From Atrina japonica (Eukaryota; Mollusca; Bivalvia; Pterioida; Pinnidae): a DNA stretch of 64,000 bases. The stretch covers positions 124,001-188,000 of the forward strand of contig BROG01000244.1 of the NCBI GenBank assembly GCA_030159075.1, given 5' to 3'. Position numbers and translations under genes: made by a program. Below, in pieces: positions 1 to 12,675 of this stretch; within the stretch, counting starts at the first letter, position 1; every line of letters begins with the position of its first letter. Under the pieces are notes generated by a model. It did not search any database and was not told the origin of the DNA. It saw only the letters and a list, made by a program, of their open reading frames with translations.

Positions 1-85
1 TGAAGCCCTTCACCGGCATTTGGTGACGTCTCCATAGGAGTGAAATATTCTCGAGTGGGACGTTAAACAACAATAAACAAACAAA
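1..85 (+). repeat. SINE-like retroposon 3' tail
   Basis: The first 85 bases read like the end of a molluscan SINE or LINE-mobilised retroposon: a short conserved block containing GACGTTAAACAA followed by an (AAAC)n/(ACAA)n simple tail. The head lies before the window. The family name is from memory and uncertain; the tail structure is directly visible. It sits in an FZR1 intron. Confidence 0.5.
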
Positions 86-1069
86 CAAAACACAGAGGAA
101 TGAGTCTCTGCAGAATATACAGAATTTTTAAATCTATTTAATGGTGTAAATGCCAAAATTAATCCATTTACACCTGAAAATAATGGTTAGTACTGAAAAT
201 CAATGACGCAGTCTTTAAGGATTAGTGTTGAATATAGAGCAACATAGTATGGTGCTGCGCCATGCCCTTTTTCATGCTGTCAATTGCTAATCTCGATCGA
301 TTAAGAAATTATGTTTGTTACATATCAAAGTGTAAATCATGTATCAAATATTTAACTTAAGACCTTTACTAACATGTTTTGATTAATCAATAGTTTGCCA
401 ACTAATTATTTATATTCCTATGTATATAATATCTGCAACTAAAACTTCAAATTTTATTAGTGTCAAAAAATCAAAATGACAAACATGTATATAGGAATAA
501 AAGGCATATGTAAGGCATTTTTTTTAAAGATTCCTATTCTTAAACACACTACTTAAATAACATTTTGCCTAATTTTGTTGGCCAAAAAAAAAACCCAAAA
601 CAAAAACCATTGACAAAACATCAAATTGCATTGGCAAAAAAAAAAAGGTAAGACCAGGGTTAGCCCTGGTGCTTTTATATTTTTTTTTTTTTTCATTTTA
701 AAAATTATCAAACAATTCAATTTATTTCAAAGAAAAACCATATATCTTCTGGTTTTTTTTTTATCATTTAAAGAAATGTATTTAAAATTTGTTATTGAAG
801 GATATGCACATGTTATAGTGCAGATGCCTTCAAAATCAATTTACACGTTAAAATTCCCCTTTCACACTGAAATTGTGTGCCCTTTTCAGATCCTAGATTC
901 AACACTACGGGGTGTATGAAATAATGTTGTTTGCCATATATTAGTTTGTGCACCATAGATAGATAATGATTTAGCATCAGTAACTGTTGTTGAATTTACA
1001 TGAAACATATTAAAACTCTGCATAGAGTAGGCATTGTAGGAATTTTAATTACTATATATTACATTATAG
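86..1069. other. FZR1 intron sequence, no gene
   Basis: AT-rich intron upstream of the first visible FZR1 exon, with several poly-A and poly-T runs. The 97-codon open frame in it (626-919) is low-complexity and shows no coding character. I saw no exon encoding the FZR1 segment that should precede position 1070, so that exon is outside the window. Confidence 0.6.
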
Positions 1070-1172
1070 GGTCATTTAGTAGCAGTTGGTACCCATAAGG
1101 GTTATGTCCAGATATGGGATGTTGCAGCCACCAAAAAATTGAATACATTAGAAGGGCACAGTGCTAGAGTGG
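1070..1172 (+). CDS. FZR1: FZR1 exon (WD blade, [16 protein letters not shown])
   Basis: Acceptor ATAG precedes 1070; donor GGTAAGTG follows 1172. The last codon is split after its first base and is completed as Gly by the next exon. The encoded segment matches an early WD40 blade of FZR1. Confidence 0.95.
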
Positions 1173-4100
1173 GTAAGTGATGTACCAAGAATTATATTTG
1201 AATAAGGGAAAATTGAAAGTCACACTTTACCAACTGATACAGGAGTAAAGTTGTAAAATAACATTCTTCATTGCTCAAGTTGCATCTTTTTGCTATGAGA
1301 AAAACAGCATCTTTTGGTTAAGTATAAGAGTTTAATTTAATTTAGATGATATGTATTAAATTTGCGATTTGCTTCACAACTAAACTAAAATAATGATAAT
1401 TTATAGATGTAAGGATAAATTAATATATCAGTCTCTGAGCTGCTACAATGAAAAAGATATTTTCTTACTACATGAAAGATTCTACTGAAATGAAATACAT
1501 ATTTTTTTTATGAACAGGTGCCTTAGCTTGGAATGCTGATGTACTTTCCTCTGGGAGTAGAGATAGATTAATATTACAACGAGATATTAGAACACCATGT
1601 GTAGTTCCAGATAGAAAATTGACTGGTCATAGACAAGAAGTATGTGGACTTAAGTGGTCACCAGACCATCAACATTTAGCATCTGGTGGCAATGATAATA
1701 AATTATATGTGTGGAATATGACTAGTACAAACCCAGTTCAAACTTATAATGAACATTTAGCAGCTGTTAAAGCTATAACCTGGTCACCACATCAACATGG
1801 ACTTCTTGCAAGTGGTGGTGGCACAGCAGATAGATGTATACGTTTCTGGAATACCTTAACTGGTCAACCATTACAATGTGTAGATACAGGATCACAAGTT
1901 TGTAATTTGGCGTGGTCAAAGCATTCAAATGAATTGGTAAGAATCATTTTATAAATATTATCCCGGACTTGGAAAAGATCAAAAGTTTTTAAGTTTCTCA
2001 AAACCATAAAGTTTGTAATTGGGTATGGTCAGAGCATTCTAATGAATTGGTAAGAATCATTTTAAAAAAAATTATTTGAGGCTTGGAAACAATTTTAAAA
2101 ATTTAAAGTTTCAGGAAACCATAAAGTTTGTAATTGTGTATGGTCAGAGCATTCTAATGAATTGGTAAGAATCGTGTTATAAAAATTATATGAGGCATGG
2201 AAAAGAACAATTGTCATAAGTTTTAAAGTTTCTGGAAACCATAAATCTCATGAAAATGGACAGTTTCCACTTTTTGCAAGTGTTCTATACACAGGTATGG
2301 GAGTGAAATATGTTTATTATATAACAGTAACTCAGCTGATAAGATTTTATATATTTTATTGATTGAAGAATTGGTAAATTTAGTAATGTCAGTAAAGAGG
2401 TATATTATTGTCTTTTATATTTGTATGTATCTGTGCTTTGTTTAAGATACGATTCAAAATTATTGATTTAATGCTAACACAAATCATCACATTTACATTG
2501 ATAGTATTGGGAATTATATTTCAGCTTTTGGTTTAACATTTATTTTTCCAGAAATTTTGTGTTAATGGCAATCAGTTAATGACAAAAACTTTTTCTGAAA
2601 TGCAAATATCAATATTTGAAACAATTAATATTTACAGACACTTTTTTCCAATTGATTGTCTAATCAGAAAATTGTGTATACTTAAATATGAAATGAATGG
2701 TATTAATTTTACACAGATAATATTAGTAATTCTGACACAATCAGAATTGGTGTAATTTGTGCTTTTCAGAAATACCATTTTATTCACATGTTTGTAATGA
2801 TAAAATTTACAAATAATGAATAATATAACTCAATAGAATTTAAAAAATATATCATTTTATATGATAAAAATGTGATAATCATGATATAAGATAAATATAT
2901 TTTCAAGGTCAATTTGATGAGGTATTTAGAATATCAGAGTAATACTTCTCTTGTATGTCTCTTGTTTAGGTCAGCACACATGGCTACTCACAGAATCAAA
3001 TATTAGTATGGAAATATCCATCACTGGTACAGATTGCCAAACTTACAGGCCATACATACAGAGTTCTTTATCTGGTAAGTTCTGCATATTTTACAAAGAA
3101 TGGTGTAAAGTGTTTTACTGTACAGTCAAACTTGCATTTAAAGCCACCTCTGAATAAAGGACACCTGTCTATAAAGTCCATTCAAATATAACCTTTGTTA
3201 ACCTTTTTATAACGAATAAAGCTCTGTATAAAGGTCACCTGTCTATAATGGCTACTTTTGCCTATTCATTTGAGTGGTCTTTGACTGTATATTTGTTTAT
3301 ACAACTTTTTCTGTCCTGGAGATAGAAGACTAAGTGCATACTGTTTTGGTCTCAGTTTAATTTTTTCCTGGAGTTAAAAAATATAGGACATATTATTCTT
3401 TATGCCCTGGAGTTAATGGATATACTGTTGTTTGGTCAGTAATTTTTATGCCCTGGAAATAGAAGGTAAAGGACATTCTGTTATTTGTCTCAGATTAATT
3501 TTTATGCACTGGAGTTTGAAAATAAAAGGCCTACTGTTTTAGGTCTCAGCTTAATTTCTATGCCCTGGAGTTAGAAGGTGAAGGATATACTGTTTTTGGT
3601 GTCAGTTTTACTCTTTTATGCCCTAGAGTTAAAAGATAAAATAAAGGGCATACTGCTTTAGTTTCAGTTTAACTTTTTATGCCCTGGAATTAGAAGATAA
3701 GGGATATCCTGTTTTTGGTATCAGTTTAACTTTTTATGCCAATTTCTCTATGCAGAGTATAACCAAATTTCTAATTGTTGCTGTATATGGTTATCAGATA
3801 GACTATGACCAACATTTGGCAGTATCATGTGACTTTCAAATCTTCATGACTGACTTGGCTCTTGGGTATAATGTTTCTCATTCTGTGTCATAATTTACAT
3901 GATGCTGACACAATTTGTCAAATATACATGCACACAGTCTGAAGCAATGTACATGTACATTATATGTTCATTTGAATTGCATGTTCATAACAAGTTTATT
4001 GATCCACTGGGTGTTTTTCTACATTGTAAGATTCTGTCATCACATACCATAAATGATCTCACTGTCTTCTATGTGATTAAAAAAAATAAATTGGTTTGTT

Positions 4101-7100
4101 TGTTAATTATGTGTTAGAAAGGCTCATACTAGATTTAATATGAAAATAAAGGAATTTATTTATGCAGTCATATGAGCCCCTTAAGTTGATCAAATTGGAA
4201 CCTAAGGATATAGACTGAAAGCTGTAGATCCTGAGGATCTTAAGATACTCCTGGTAATCTCCCTTTATATATCTTGCCATGGAAAGTGATATTTATCAGA
4301 ACAAGTCTTTTAACTTTTTCAAGGAAGGGACTAATGGATTATCAAATTTTCTTATGATATTGCACATTTATTTTAGTAAAGTAAAATGAATATTATCAAA
4401 CTGTACCTGGTAGTACATGTTTCGTTTGTTGTTTTAGTGGAGATTACATTTTTTTTATAAAATTTAATACTGATTTATTATATGCCCAATTCATCAAAAA
4501 CTGTTTATGGCAATTCTGTCCTCCTGCTCACAACTTGTATCTTTTGACCCCTATTAAAATGAGTTTTGTTTTTGGTAGAATTAAAGAGAAAAGGGTTATT
4601 TGTACTTAAAAAAGAAAAACTTAACCTTTGAATTATGAAGTCTCTCACTTCTAGTCAGCACAAGTTGGAGTCCCTCTAGATTAATATTAGCTGATTTTGT
4701 TAGAAAATTTGCCAGTTTATTTGTGAAAACACAGTGGTCTCTACCCATTAATTTGTAAAAGTATTCTTGCTTCCACCATTAAAAACTGGTAGCCACCATA
4801 TAAGATATAACTAAAAAATTGTTGTTCCAAGGAGAAACAGGTAGCTGTCACCTAGATTCTATTGTTCAGTGATTTAAATATTTCTGTAGATGATAATTTT
4901 GTTTGTGTGTGTTACATCCAAAGTACAAGACCTACAATAACCAAAGTTGGTATATGGATTTATAATGTGATCACCATTACAAGCCACTCCCTTCCCACAA
5001 CTTTTCTGTGAAAACCCAGTCCCTCCAAATTTCTAGCTGTAACACTGGGTTGCAGTTATGTAACAGCAACGTTTTATCTATGGTTTCTTTGTTTTTTTAA
5101 AAAAGTATAGGATAAGGATTTTCTAAATTGTTGACTTATAGAGATGCTTAGGTGGCCTCCAGACCCCCTGCCCATATTGGCTCAGTTAGTAATTTCAGGA
5201 ATTTTTCCAGTAAGCCAGTAGCATCTCTACTTGTACATTTGCACCAGTCCATTAGTCTCAAATACCTGTATACATGTACATGTAGAAATTTACATATAAA
5301 ACACATTTAAACAAACAGATAATTTTAATGTTACATCATATGTGAGATTGTGTATCAAAATTAAAAGCTATGGCCTTGGTAAACAATTGGTAAGAGCATC
5401 ACTAACCATGAGGTCTCTCACAGGTTTGAGCCCTGCTGTAACTTCAGTATATTCCCAAGTTAAGATTTTCTGATCCACTCTGTCACTTGCACACCTTGAC
5501 ATATTGTATATTAAGACTTTGTGGCGTTGATTTCCATTGGCTGCAGGTACCGTTTCATTAGACAATCAGAGCACTTTTAACAATCAATCATGCATCAAGC
5601 ACATGATAGAGGGGAAAGTATGTAAACACAGAATAATGGCGATGTGCAAGCTATATCATGAGTCTTTCATTGGCATATGTCAACGGTCAGTGTCTGGTCA
5701 ATTTAAGTGAAATTTTAGATTGGTGCTAGATGTTGCCACCATTGACTGCCAAATATGAAATGTAATCTGTCAAGGTGTGTGAGTAATGGAGTGGATCAGA
5801 AAACCTTGACTTGGGAAGATGGAAGCTAAGCTGATTTTGTTAGAAGTTTGCCCTTATACATTTACTTGTAGAAGTCTTTTGGTCTCTTCCCTGACCTTGT
5901 AATCAGGTTATGTCCTCCACCATTAAAACTGGCCACCCCATAGAACTGAAAAAATGTTGAGTGTGTCATAAAACACCAAATCAAAATCAACAAAAACAGT
6001 CTTAGACTAACAATGTTCTCTAGACAATATAAATTACAAGTGCATACGTTGTGCAAAGGATACACAAATAGAAATACCTTTCCTTGTTCCAAAATTTAAT
6101 TACTTAATATACTCTGCTCACCCTTAGATATAACTTCATTTAGATTATAGATAATTGATAAGAAATTATTATTCTTTTTATTGAAAAGATCACTCTACTC
6201 TACAACTTTCAATAAGATAATGATTGTTGACGACCTAGATTTGCTGTTTCCAAGAACAAGTTGACCTTTTTTTTTTCAGTTGTTACATACTGGTACTTGA
6301 ATTTGTATTTCAGTTCATGAGGTCATATGAGGGATGTTTATATAATGTCTTTAATAAGCACTGTTCCCCACAATTTTTGCTGTAATAGAAACCTGTACTG
6401 CTATAGGAGTTAGATAATTTAAAATTCATAAAATATTAGTAATGTCATTCATATGGAATTCCATCATTTATCAGCTCACATAAATTTTTTGGAAAAATTT
6501 TTAATTTCAAATACCTAAGTAGTCCATCAGTTTAGCAGCTGTAAAGATTATGTAAAAACCTTCAGATTCCTATCTTTAGTATAGTATTATGTTGACGATA
6601 AACATATATAATTAGCTGATTGACAGCTATACTTTACAGAAATTTATAATCCTCAATCAGTAGATTTGAGAAACAAAGTGTTTAGTGTGTATCTTGCCAT
6701 GCTTGAAAGGTCTTACATCACAGAGAGCAAGTGTTTCTTCTCAGATGTAGGGGAGATAACATCTTCTGTTGACATGTTGTTTATGATGTGTGACTTGCAG
6801 GTTACATACCAAAACTTTTATGTTGCTGCAGTGTAAATAAACATTTGTTGCATTTCACATGCTTTGACATGTAATTGCATTGCAATATTCTTCATCTTAT
6901 TTATGATTTTCTGTTGAGTGGATGCAGGGTATAGCGTATGTAATGATTCTATCTCCTGTCTTATCTGTAAACAGTAGTATGCTTAATGAGTTGTCAACCA
7001 GAGGTTATTTGATATTACACAAATAAGAGACTGTGCATCTGTGCTCTCCATTGTTAGATACAGTTGAACTTCCCAAAACAGAACCTCAGTCAGATCAAAT

Positions 7101-8831
7101 ATTTTGTTTGGTTTTTGGAGGGTTTGGTTCCTTTAAGTTGTTAGATTAGCAGTTTTCTTACATAGCGAAAGTTGGTATTTAGAAGTTGTGTACATGTATT
7201 CTACCACTAATATTTTCTTGTCTTGATAATCAGTCAGGTTTTAGGAATCTAAAAGGATCATTTATTTTGTACTTGAAAATAGAAGGAAAACACGTGGATC
7301 GTTTCAACATGATTGGCTTCAGGAAGTGATTGGTTTTTAGAGTGATTAGATTTTGGAAGTTGCACTGAGGATAGTATGTCTATGCTTCAGATTCCATCAC
7401 TGGAATATGTAGGATAAAGACATATTGTTCTGTGTCTGATTGGTATATAATTAACTTGAAAGATACTGTTTGATATAGTTATGATTCATGTATTTAAAGA
7501 TTTTTCTCTGAAGATCATCTCTTTGATGTTTCACTGTATGTAGAGAGTCATTAAATGTGCATAATGTTATCACAAAATTCCTGTTCTACAGAATGAAATA
7601 GATGTTTATCTTTCTCCTTCTTACACTTTAGTAAAGGGTGTGGCAAAATATGTTGGTGTATATATACTCCATGTTGATTGCAATGTGTGTGTAATTTTAT
7701 TTGTCTACTAGGGACTCTTGTTGTTTTTCAGAAGTAAAAATGATCTGAAACAATAAAGAAAAGAAAATGAAAACTTAGTAACTTCAATAACTAATCTATT
7801 TTTTTATGAAATAAATGTGTTATTGTACAGTCACACAACATAATTTCATATATACCTCTGGGGTTATGTAATTTTAGTTTATTTCATTTTTCAAGATGCT
7901 GTTATAAGGTGTCCATTTTTTAATTTACTCAGTCTGATATCTTGCTGTGAGAGTTACCACATTTAACATTGTGTGAATCAATTATATGCATCTTAACATC
8001 ATAACAAGCAGAGTGAAATACACCTTTTAAAGGATTCATTGAGAACGTTCACATTGCAGCAATTAAAATAAAGCTGCTTAAAGTCAAATAATGATAATTC
8101 ACTTTTACATATTTACAAATGTTCCGATAAGGTTACAGATGAAGATAAATCTGGATGTTCTTTATATGAGCCAACATTTAAGAAAAGGGTCTGTACATAA
8201 CCAATGAAATGCAAGAAAACATTGAATTACATCTGACGTAATATTCCGTTGATTTTTCGTGCCAGAAACAAAAAGTGTTGCTCTCGTCTGCATTCATTCT
8301 TATATTGTATTTTTCAAATCCACCAAATGTCAAAATTTTTTAATACATAAAATCACAATTCCATGCAAATTGTCCTAAGGACACTTTTCTTGGCTGCTGA
8401 CTCATATCACTGTATAAGATTAGTAACAAACTATATGTAATAAACATGTACGATATGTTTAATGTTGCTTTGGGGATTGTAGTTGATTTGCTCATCTGAA
8501 AAATGAATTTCTCTTGAATTTTTTACATTTTTTCAAATACTGATAAATATGCTTTCTGTATCCATCATGATAGTTAAATCTCTGCAGCCTTCATGACAGT
8601 TATATTTTCTTCATCTTTCATGATAAATATACTCTCTGCAGTAATCATGACAGTTATACTGCCTGTATCCTTCTAGAGTTATACATACTGCATTCGTCAT
8701 GACAGTTATACTCTCTGCATCCTTCATGACAGTTATACTTTCATCTTTCATGATAAATAAGCTCTTTGCATCTGTCATGACAGTTATACTTTCTGCATCC
8801 ATCATGACAGTTATGTCAGTTACACTTTCTG

Positions 8832-8905
<74 letters not shown>

Positions 8906-11529
8906 AAATTAGATAAAATCATGATATATTGTAAGAAAAATATTGCAATATTTCTGAATCATAAACTGCCATTCCCATATTTTCTGTCACCATGAAGTCT
9001 AATATATGGTACAAGTTTACAAGAATACTGGTGTAGAGAGGTTGTTGCAAAATCTTTTGCTATAATGGCACAGTATGGTGCCAACAGTGTTATGTGAATA
9101 TGATGTGTTTCTCCTGTTCCAACTAAAAGTGATCTTTCAAAGTACCAGAAATTGTTTATGCATTCAATTTTTAATTGCCAGGTGAAATATTTTAAACAGC
9201 CAGTTTCATGGTATATGTTTGTGGTAAATTAGAAATGATATAAGCACTACTACTGATAAGATCTGGATTATGAAAGGTTTCTTTATGTAGTATATTGTCC
9301 CTGTTTCAATTCTCTGTGTCTTGGTATCAGCATCTAATACAAATACAGTTACAACAGGCAGTGAAAATTATTTTTGTTATGGGAAAACTATATAAGCAGC
9401 AGCTCACATCGGAAACATTAATATAAAGTGGTACACTCATTTTGTTTCATGATTATTATTTTATCTTGATAGAAAATATATTTTGCTTGAACTTGAAGGG
9501 TAGCACTGTACATATTTAAAGAAATATTCAAAGATGTGTATTTCCATACTGTCAGTCATTTAAAGACAATATCTGTAATACATTTGGCAGCAGACGACAC
9601 TTCCAGAATATGTTTTGAACCACAAGTTATGTGTATCAAATGAAACAAAATGCTTACTTTATGGAGCTCAATTTTCTGTTTTTTATGTTCTTTGTTGTGA
9701 GTGTGTCATGACCTGTGGTTGAAATGTTGTTTTGAAATTTGATGGAGAAGTGATTCATGTACCAGTTTACCTTCCAAGATCTGTAAAATTCCTGTTTTAT
9801 CTAACAATTTGTCTGTAGTTATTGGCTTGTCAACATTTAATGTGTTGTTGTGTATACTATTACATACTTCACTGTAAATTATATTGGGTCAACACTTCAA
9901 CAGGTCTCCAGATCTGTCTTATGTCAAGTGTTAAAGGGCTGCCATTGCATAAACACACTGCAACATTGCTTCACAGAGCTAAGATTAGTCAGATAAATCT
10001 TCTAGTTTAGTAGATCAAGTTGGTGTTTTGACATTTTAGGACTTCAGTCAAGAGTCGTGTGTATTTGTGAAGATCTTATCATTAAGATCTTTATATATAG
10101 AGGTTGAAGTATGTGTAATGGTACCTAGTTGGTCAATCTTTATATTAATATATAGTTAGAAGTACAGCTCACCCCCGATATACTGCCACCTTTTATTTTC
10201 CTTAATTTTAGTGGTATTGCAGATTTAGCAATATATCAAGGTTTACTATTTTCGAGATGTGGTCGTTTTCATGTCTTTAATCCCTGCTGTATATCATATC
10301 CAGTTTACAACTTGCTACGGTAAATTCCAATATTTTGTCCATTATTTAAGTTCGGACAATTTGGCAACCCTATTAAAATTACCAAAATTAAACTTTCAAA
10401 AATATGTACATGTTGAAGACCGGAAAATTTAGATCTGTTTCTAACATTAACCCGGAAACATTTCTAATGTTAACCTTAATAATTTTTTGTTTAAAATAAC
10501 TCTATGACAGGCCAGTAATACAAAGGCTTTAGGTATATATATCCCATCTACTCATAATTATTTCTTGACATGTGATAATTGCTGTTTAAATGCATGAGGT
10601 CGATTTTTTCCAACATTCACAAAAGCAAGATTTCACTTCTAAGCTGGTATCCATCTACCTACTATACTTTGTTCTTACAACCGGATACCAGTTTATGACC
10701 CTGGTTGTTTGAGTTATCTCTCTTTGCGGTCATAGTATGAAGTTTACAAGGGACCGTCAGCTAACAGCTTTACTCACTCCTGTTTCTTTTTTTTCACCTC
10801 GTCTGGCTATATGGTCTAGGGATTTGGGGGGGGGGTATATTGGGGATGAACTGTATGTGTAATGGTACCTAATTGGTCAATCTAATAGTACCTAGTTGGT
10901 CAATCTTTATATATAGTTTGAAGTGTATATAATTGTAACTAATTGGTCATTCTTTATATATAGTTTGAAGTATGTGTAATTGTACCTAGTTGGTCAATCT
11001 TTATATATAGTTTGAAGTATTTGTAATTGTACCTAGTTGGTCAATTTTTATACATAGTTTGAAGTGTGTAATTGTTACTAGTTGGTCAATCTTTATATGA
11101 TAGTTTGAAGTATATGTAAAGGTAACTAGTTAGTCAATGGATGATGGTTTTATGTACAGTGGAATCTTGTTATGTAGAAATTGGATGAGTCAATGATAAA
11201 GAATCTGCACCATTAAAACTAAAGCATTTGTTTATTACTCCATCTGGTTGTCATATCTTTGTTATTTCAGATGCATTTGAGTCAAACCAAATTATGGTCA
11301 CATATATCACAATACTGACTGACATAATTAGTTGAGCAAACATCCCTTTTACATCAAACTATTCAGTATCTTTATTATTGTATACATAAATACATAAGTT
11401 GTTTTGGTCTTTCAGGCGATGTCACCTGATGGTGAAGCTATAGTAACTGGGGCAGGTGATGAAACACTCAGGTTTTGGAATGTCTTCAGCAAAACTAGAT
11501 CCACAAAGGTAAGTCATCGTGTGTGTATT

Positions 11530-11569
<40 letters not shown>

Positions 11570-12675
11570 GTTACATGCATTCATATAAATTGTATCTAAA
11601 AAGTAGAGAGAAAAAATGCACATGTTTTAATATTTATTTATGACTTTCATAGATTCAGTCTGCTGAAATAATATTTTTGTGAAACTGAAAAATTTTCAGT
11701 CTCATTTTTTACACGTGAGATGATATCTGTCTCATGAAATTTAACAAATTGTTACTTAGCATTCATCAACTTTGACAAGGAAATTTTTAGGTGTGCAAGA
11801 TTAAAAAGATTATAATGATTTATTAATTACAAGACATCATGATGCTTAAATTTGACAGTGTGTACAAATGTAGATTGATACTGTCTGGACTTAAGGTTGT
11901 AAATCTTTATACTTGACTGGGAACTTAATCTGGGTCAGAAAATCTTGTGAAAATCTCCATTTTATTATGCAATACAGAAACTCAGGATCCATGTACACTC
12001 AGGACATGGCCAGCAGTCTTCCAAATCTAGCTTGAAAAATAATATAGTTAGCCTATGTGTACCATTTCATTTTGTTATTACTTGCTAATGATAAACAATT
12101 ATATTGGCCTGTTAGGCATTTTTGTCTGTGATAAAACAGGTTTTTAGATAGCGGCATTAAAGTGAAATCTTAATGTGATTTATTTTTAGCATTGATTGTG
12201 TTCCTGGTGATTGAAATAGATATCAACATTTCTTTATATACGTATGCTTCATGTTGACACTTGAACAATTACATTTTTGTTCATTTGTAGAAATGAATAC
12301 ATTTGTACAGAAAAAAACTAGTATCATGTGGGATTAGTGTGATAACTGTAATGCATTTTATTTGTCTTCAAATTTTGGAATCATGTTATTCATACTTGCT
12401 TTCATTTGTTGTTTATGTAATTAGGAGATGTGTCGAGTCACATCATAAGTGAAATGGTTTCTATGTAAAACACAAGTGTATTACTCAATAGTTAGTCAGA
12501 AGCATCGATGTGTTAAATTACTGCATACTTTCTAGTTATTGAAACTCTTTCTTTTACTGACATTATACCTTTTTCTCTTTGGAAGAACTTCCCAAGAAAC
12601 CATAATGAATGTGTTCTTATTTTTTCATTCCAGGAATCTAAGTCAGTATTGAATCTCTTCACAAGAATTCGCTGA
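1070..12675 (+). CDS. FZR1: Fizzy-related protein (Cdh1), APC/C activator, C-terminal part
   Basis: FZR1/Cdh1 is the WD40 co-activator that presents D-box and KEN-box substrates to the anaphase-promoting complex in late mitosis and G1. Five exons are visible: 1070-1172, 1518-1936, 2970-3074, 11416-11508 and 12634-12675. All have AG acceptors and GT donors and they join in phase, giving 253 residues and a TGA stop. WD-repeat signatures seen in order are [57 protein letters not shown] and [11 protein letters not shown]. The protein ends LFTRIR; the terminal Ile-Arg is the APC/C-docking IR tail. The blade sequences fit FZR1 better than CDC20. The N-terminal half, including the C-box, lies upstream of the window. 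Intron 3 is unusually long (8.3 kb) and packed with repeats. Family assignment is close to certain; the exact extent upstream is unknown. Confidence 0.96.
1518..1936 (+). CDS. FZR1: FZR1 exon (three WD blades)
   Basis: The largest visible exon, with acceptor AACAG and donor GTAAGA, ending on a complete codon. It encodes three successive blades, including [12 protein letters not shown] and [15 protein letters not shown]. Its last 39 bases plus donor are copied twice in the following intron (see the repeat at 1898-2240). Confidence 0.96.
1898..2240 (+). repeat. Tandem copies of the FZR1 exon end plus 5' splice site
   Basis: The last 39 bases of the exon ending at 1936, its donor GTAAGAATC and about 65 bases of intron recur at 2011 and 2126, with periods of 113 and 115 bases. 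Both copies keep the exon reading frame open (ending SEHSNEL) and a full GTAAG donor, at 2050 and 2165. No convincing acceptor precedes either copy, so they are probably decoy donors rather than exons. Confidence 0.85.
1937..2969. other. FZR1 intron with exon-edge repeats
   Basis: After the exon-edge copies, the rest (about 2240-2969) is AT-rich, with no repeat or coding signal that I could recognise. Confidence 0.6.
2970..3074 (+). CDS. FZR1: FZR1 exon ([18 protein letters not shown] blade)
   Basis: Acceptor TTTAG, donor GTAAGT, phase 0 on both sides. It encodes the blade with the [13 protein letters not shown] signature and ends TYRVLYL. Confidence 0.96.
3123..3287. mobile_element. Short MITE, Tc1/mariner-like ends
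   Basis: 165 bp with inverted ends starting CAGTCAAAC and ending TTTGACTG, flanked on each side by TA (3121-3122 and 3288-3289). CAGT-type ends with a TA target duplication fit a non-autonomous Tc1/mariner-superfamily element. There is no coding capacity. Confidence 0.75.
3310..3745 (+). repeat. Minisatellite, about 58-bp unit
   Basis: About eight degenerate units centred on TTTATGCCCTGGAGTTAGAAG, followed by a purine-rich segment and ACTGTTTTGGTCTCAG. It lies in FZR1 intron 3. Confidence 0.8.
4685..4815 (+). repeat. SINE-like fragment, copy 1
   Basis: About 130 bp alignable by eye to 5828-5960: shared blocks are AGCTGATTTTGTTAGAA, TCCACCATTAAAA and CTGG(T)AGCCACC. It is an interspersed, SINE-type sequence with a degraded tail. 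Confidence 0.55.
5365..6000. repeat. Composite SINE region with tRNA-like head and inverted arms
   Basis: 5380-5430 contains an A-box-like TTGGTAAGAGCATC and a B-box-like GGTTTGAGCCC at tRNA-like spacing, suggesting a tRNA-derived SINE head. The segment 5451-5506 recurs inverted at 5768-5820, so the RNA could fold into a hairpin. 5828-5995 is a second copy of the 4685-4815 repeat with the tail TGTTGAGTGTGTCATAAAAC. Confidence 0.6.
7061..7367. mobile_element. TIR element (MITE), about 307 bp
   Basis: Begins CAGTTGAACTTCCCAAAA and ends TTTTGGAAGTTGCACTG, imperfect inverted repeats of about 17 bp. TA precedes it; the matching TA on the right is lost. No coding capacity. Confidence 0.6.
8560..8835 (+). 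repeat. Minisatellite, about 30-bp unit
   Basis: About eight degenerate units around CATGACAGTTATACTCTCTGCATC. It abuts the TA microsatellite to its right. Frames run open on both strands only because of the repeat. Confidence 0.75.
8836..8902. repeat. (TA)n microsatellite
   Basis: About 33 uninterrupted TA dinucleotides. Confidence 0.95.
10165..10853. mobile_element. Non-autonomous DNA transposon, about 689 bp
   Basis: Left end CAGCTCACCCCCGATATAC and right end GTATATTGGGGATGAACTG are inverted repeats. TA flanks both sides (10163-10164 and 10854-10855). There is no transposase frame inside. Fits a mariner/pogo-type deletion derivative. Confidence 0.7.
10855..11145 (+). repeat. Minisatellite, about 47-bp unit
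   Basis: About six to seven units containing TACCTAGTTGGTCAATCTTT and TATATAGTTTGAAGTATGTG. A related partial unit lies at 10100-10160, on the other side of the 10165-10853 element, so the element may have inserted into the array. Confidence 0.75.
11416..11508 (+). CDS. FZR1: FZR1 exon (last WD blade, [11 protein letters not shown])
   Basis: Acceptor TTCAG, donor GTAAGT, phase 0. It encodes [20 protein letters not shown] and the following [10 protein letters not shown]. Confidence 0.96.
11533..11568 (+). repeat. 36-base poly-G run in FZR1 intron
   Basis: An uninterrupted G homopolymer starting 24 bases after the donor of the 11416-11508 exon. It could form a G-quadruplex in the pre-mRNA. 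The exact length is unreliable in any assembly. Confidence 0.85.
11569..12633. other. FZR1 intron, no feature seen
   Basis: AT-rich intron sequence without recognisable repeat or exon. Confidence 0.6.
12634..12675 (+). CDS. FZR1: FZR1 last coding exon (IR tail)
   Basis: Acceptor TTCCAG. Encodes [13 protein letters not shown] and TGA at 12673-12675. The C-terminal Ile-Arg is the APC/C-binding IR motif. Confidence 0.96.
   Translation, partial: ESKSVLNLFTRIR

Larger units (their letters stand above)
3075..11415. other. FZR1 intron 3 (8.3 kb), repeat-filled
   Basis: No coding exon is visible. It holds a CAGT-type MITE, several minisatellites, SINE fragments, two further TIR elements, a long TA microsatellite and stretches without recognisable features (about 3746-4680, 6000-7060, 7368-8560, 8903-10160). 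The short open frames in it are chance frames. Confidence 0.6.

Noticed and set aside
2951..3157. 68-codon frame over the FZR1 exon at 2970
   Set aside because: Partly in another frame from the exon; the spliced FZR1 frame explains the conservation.
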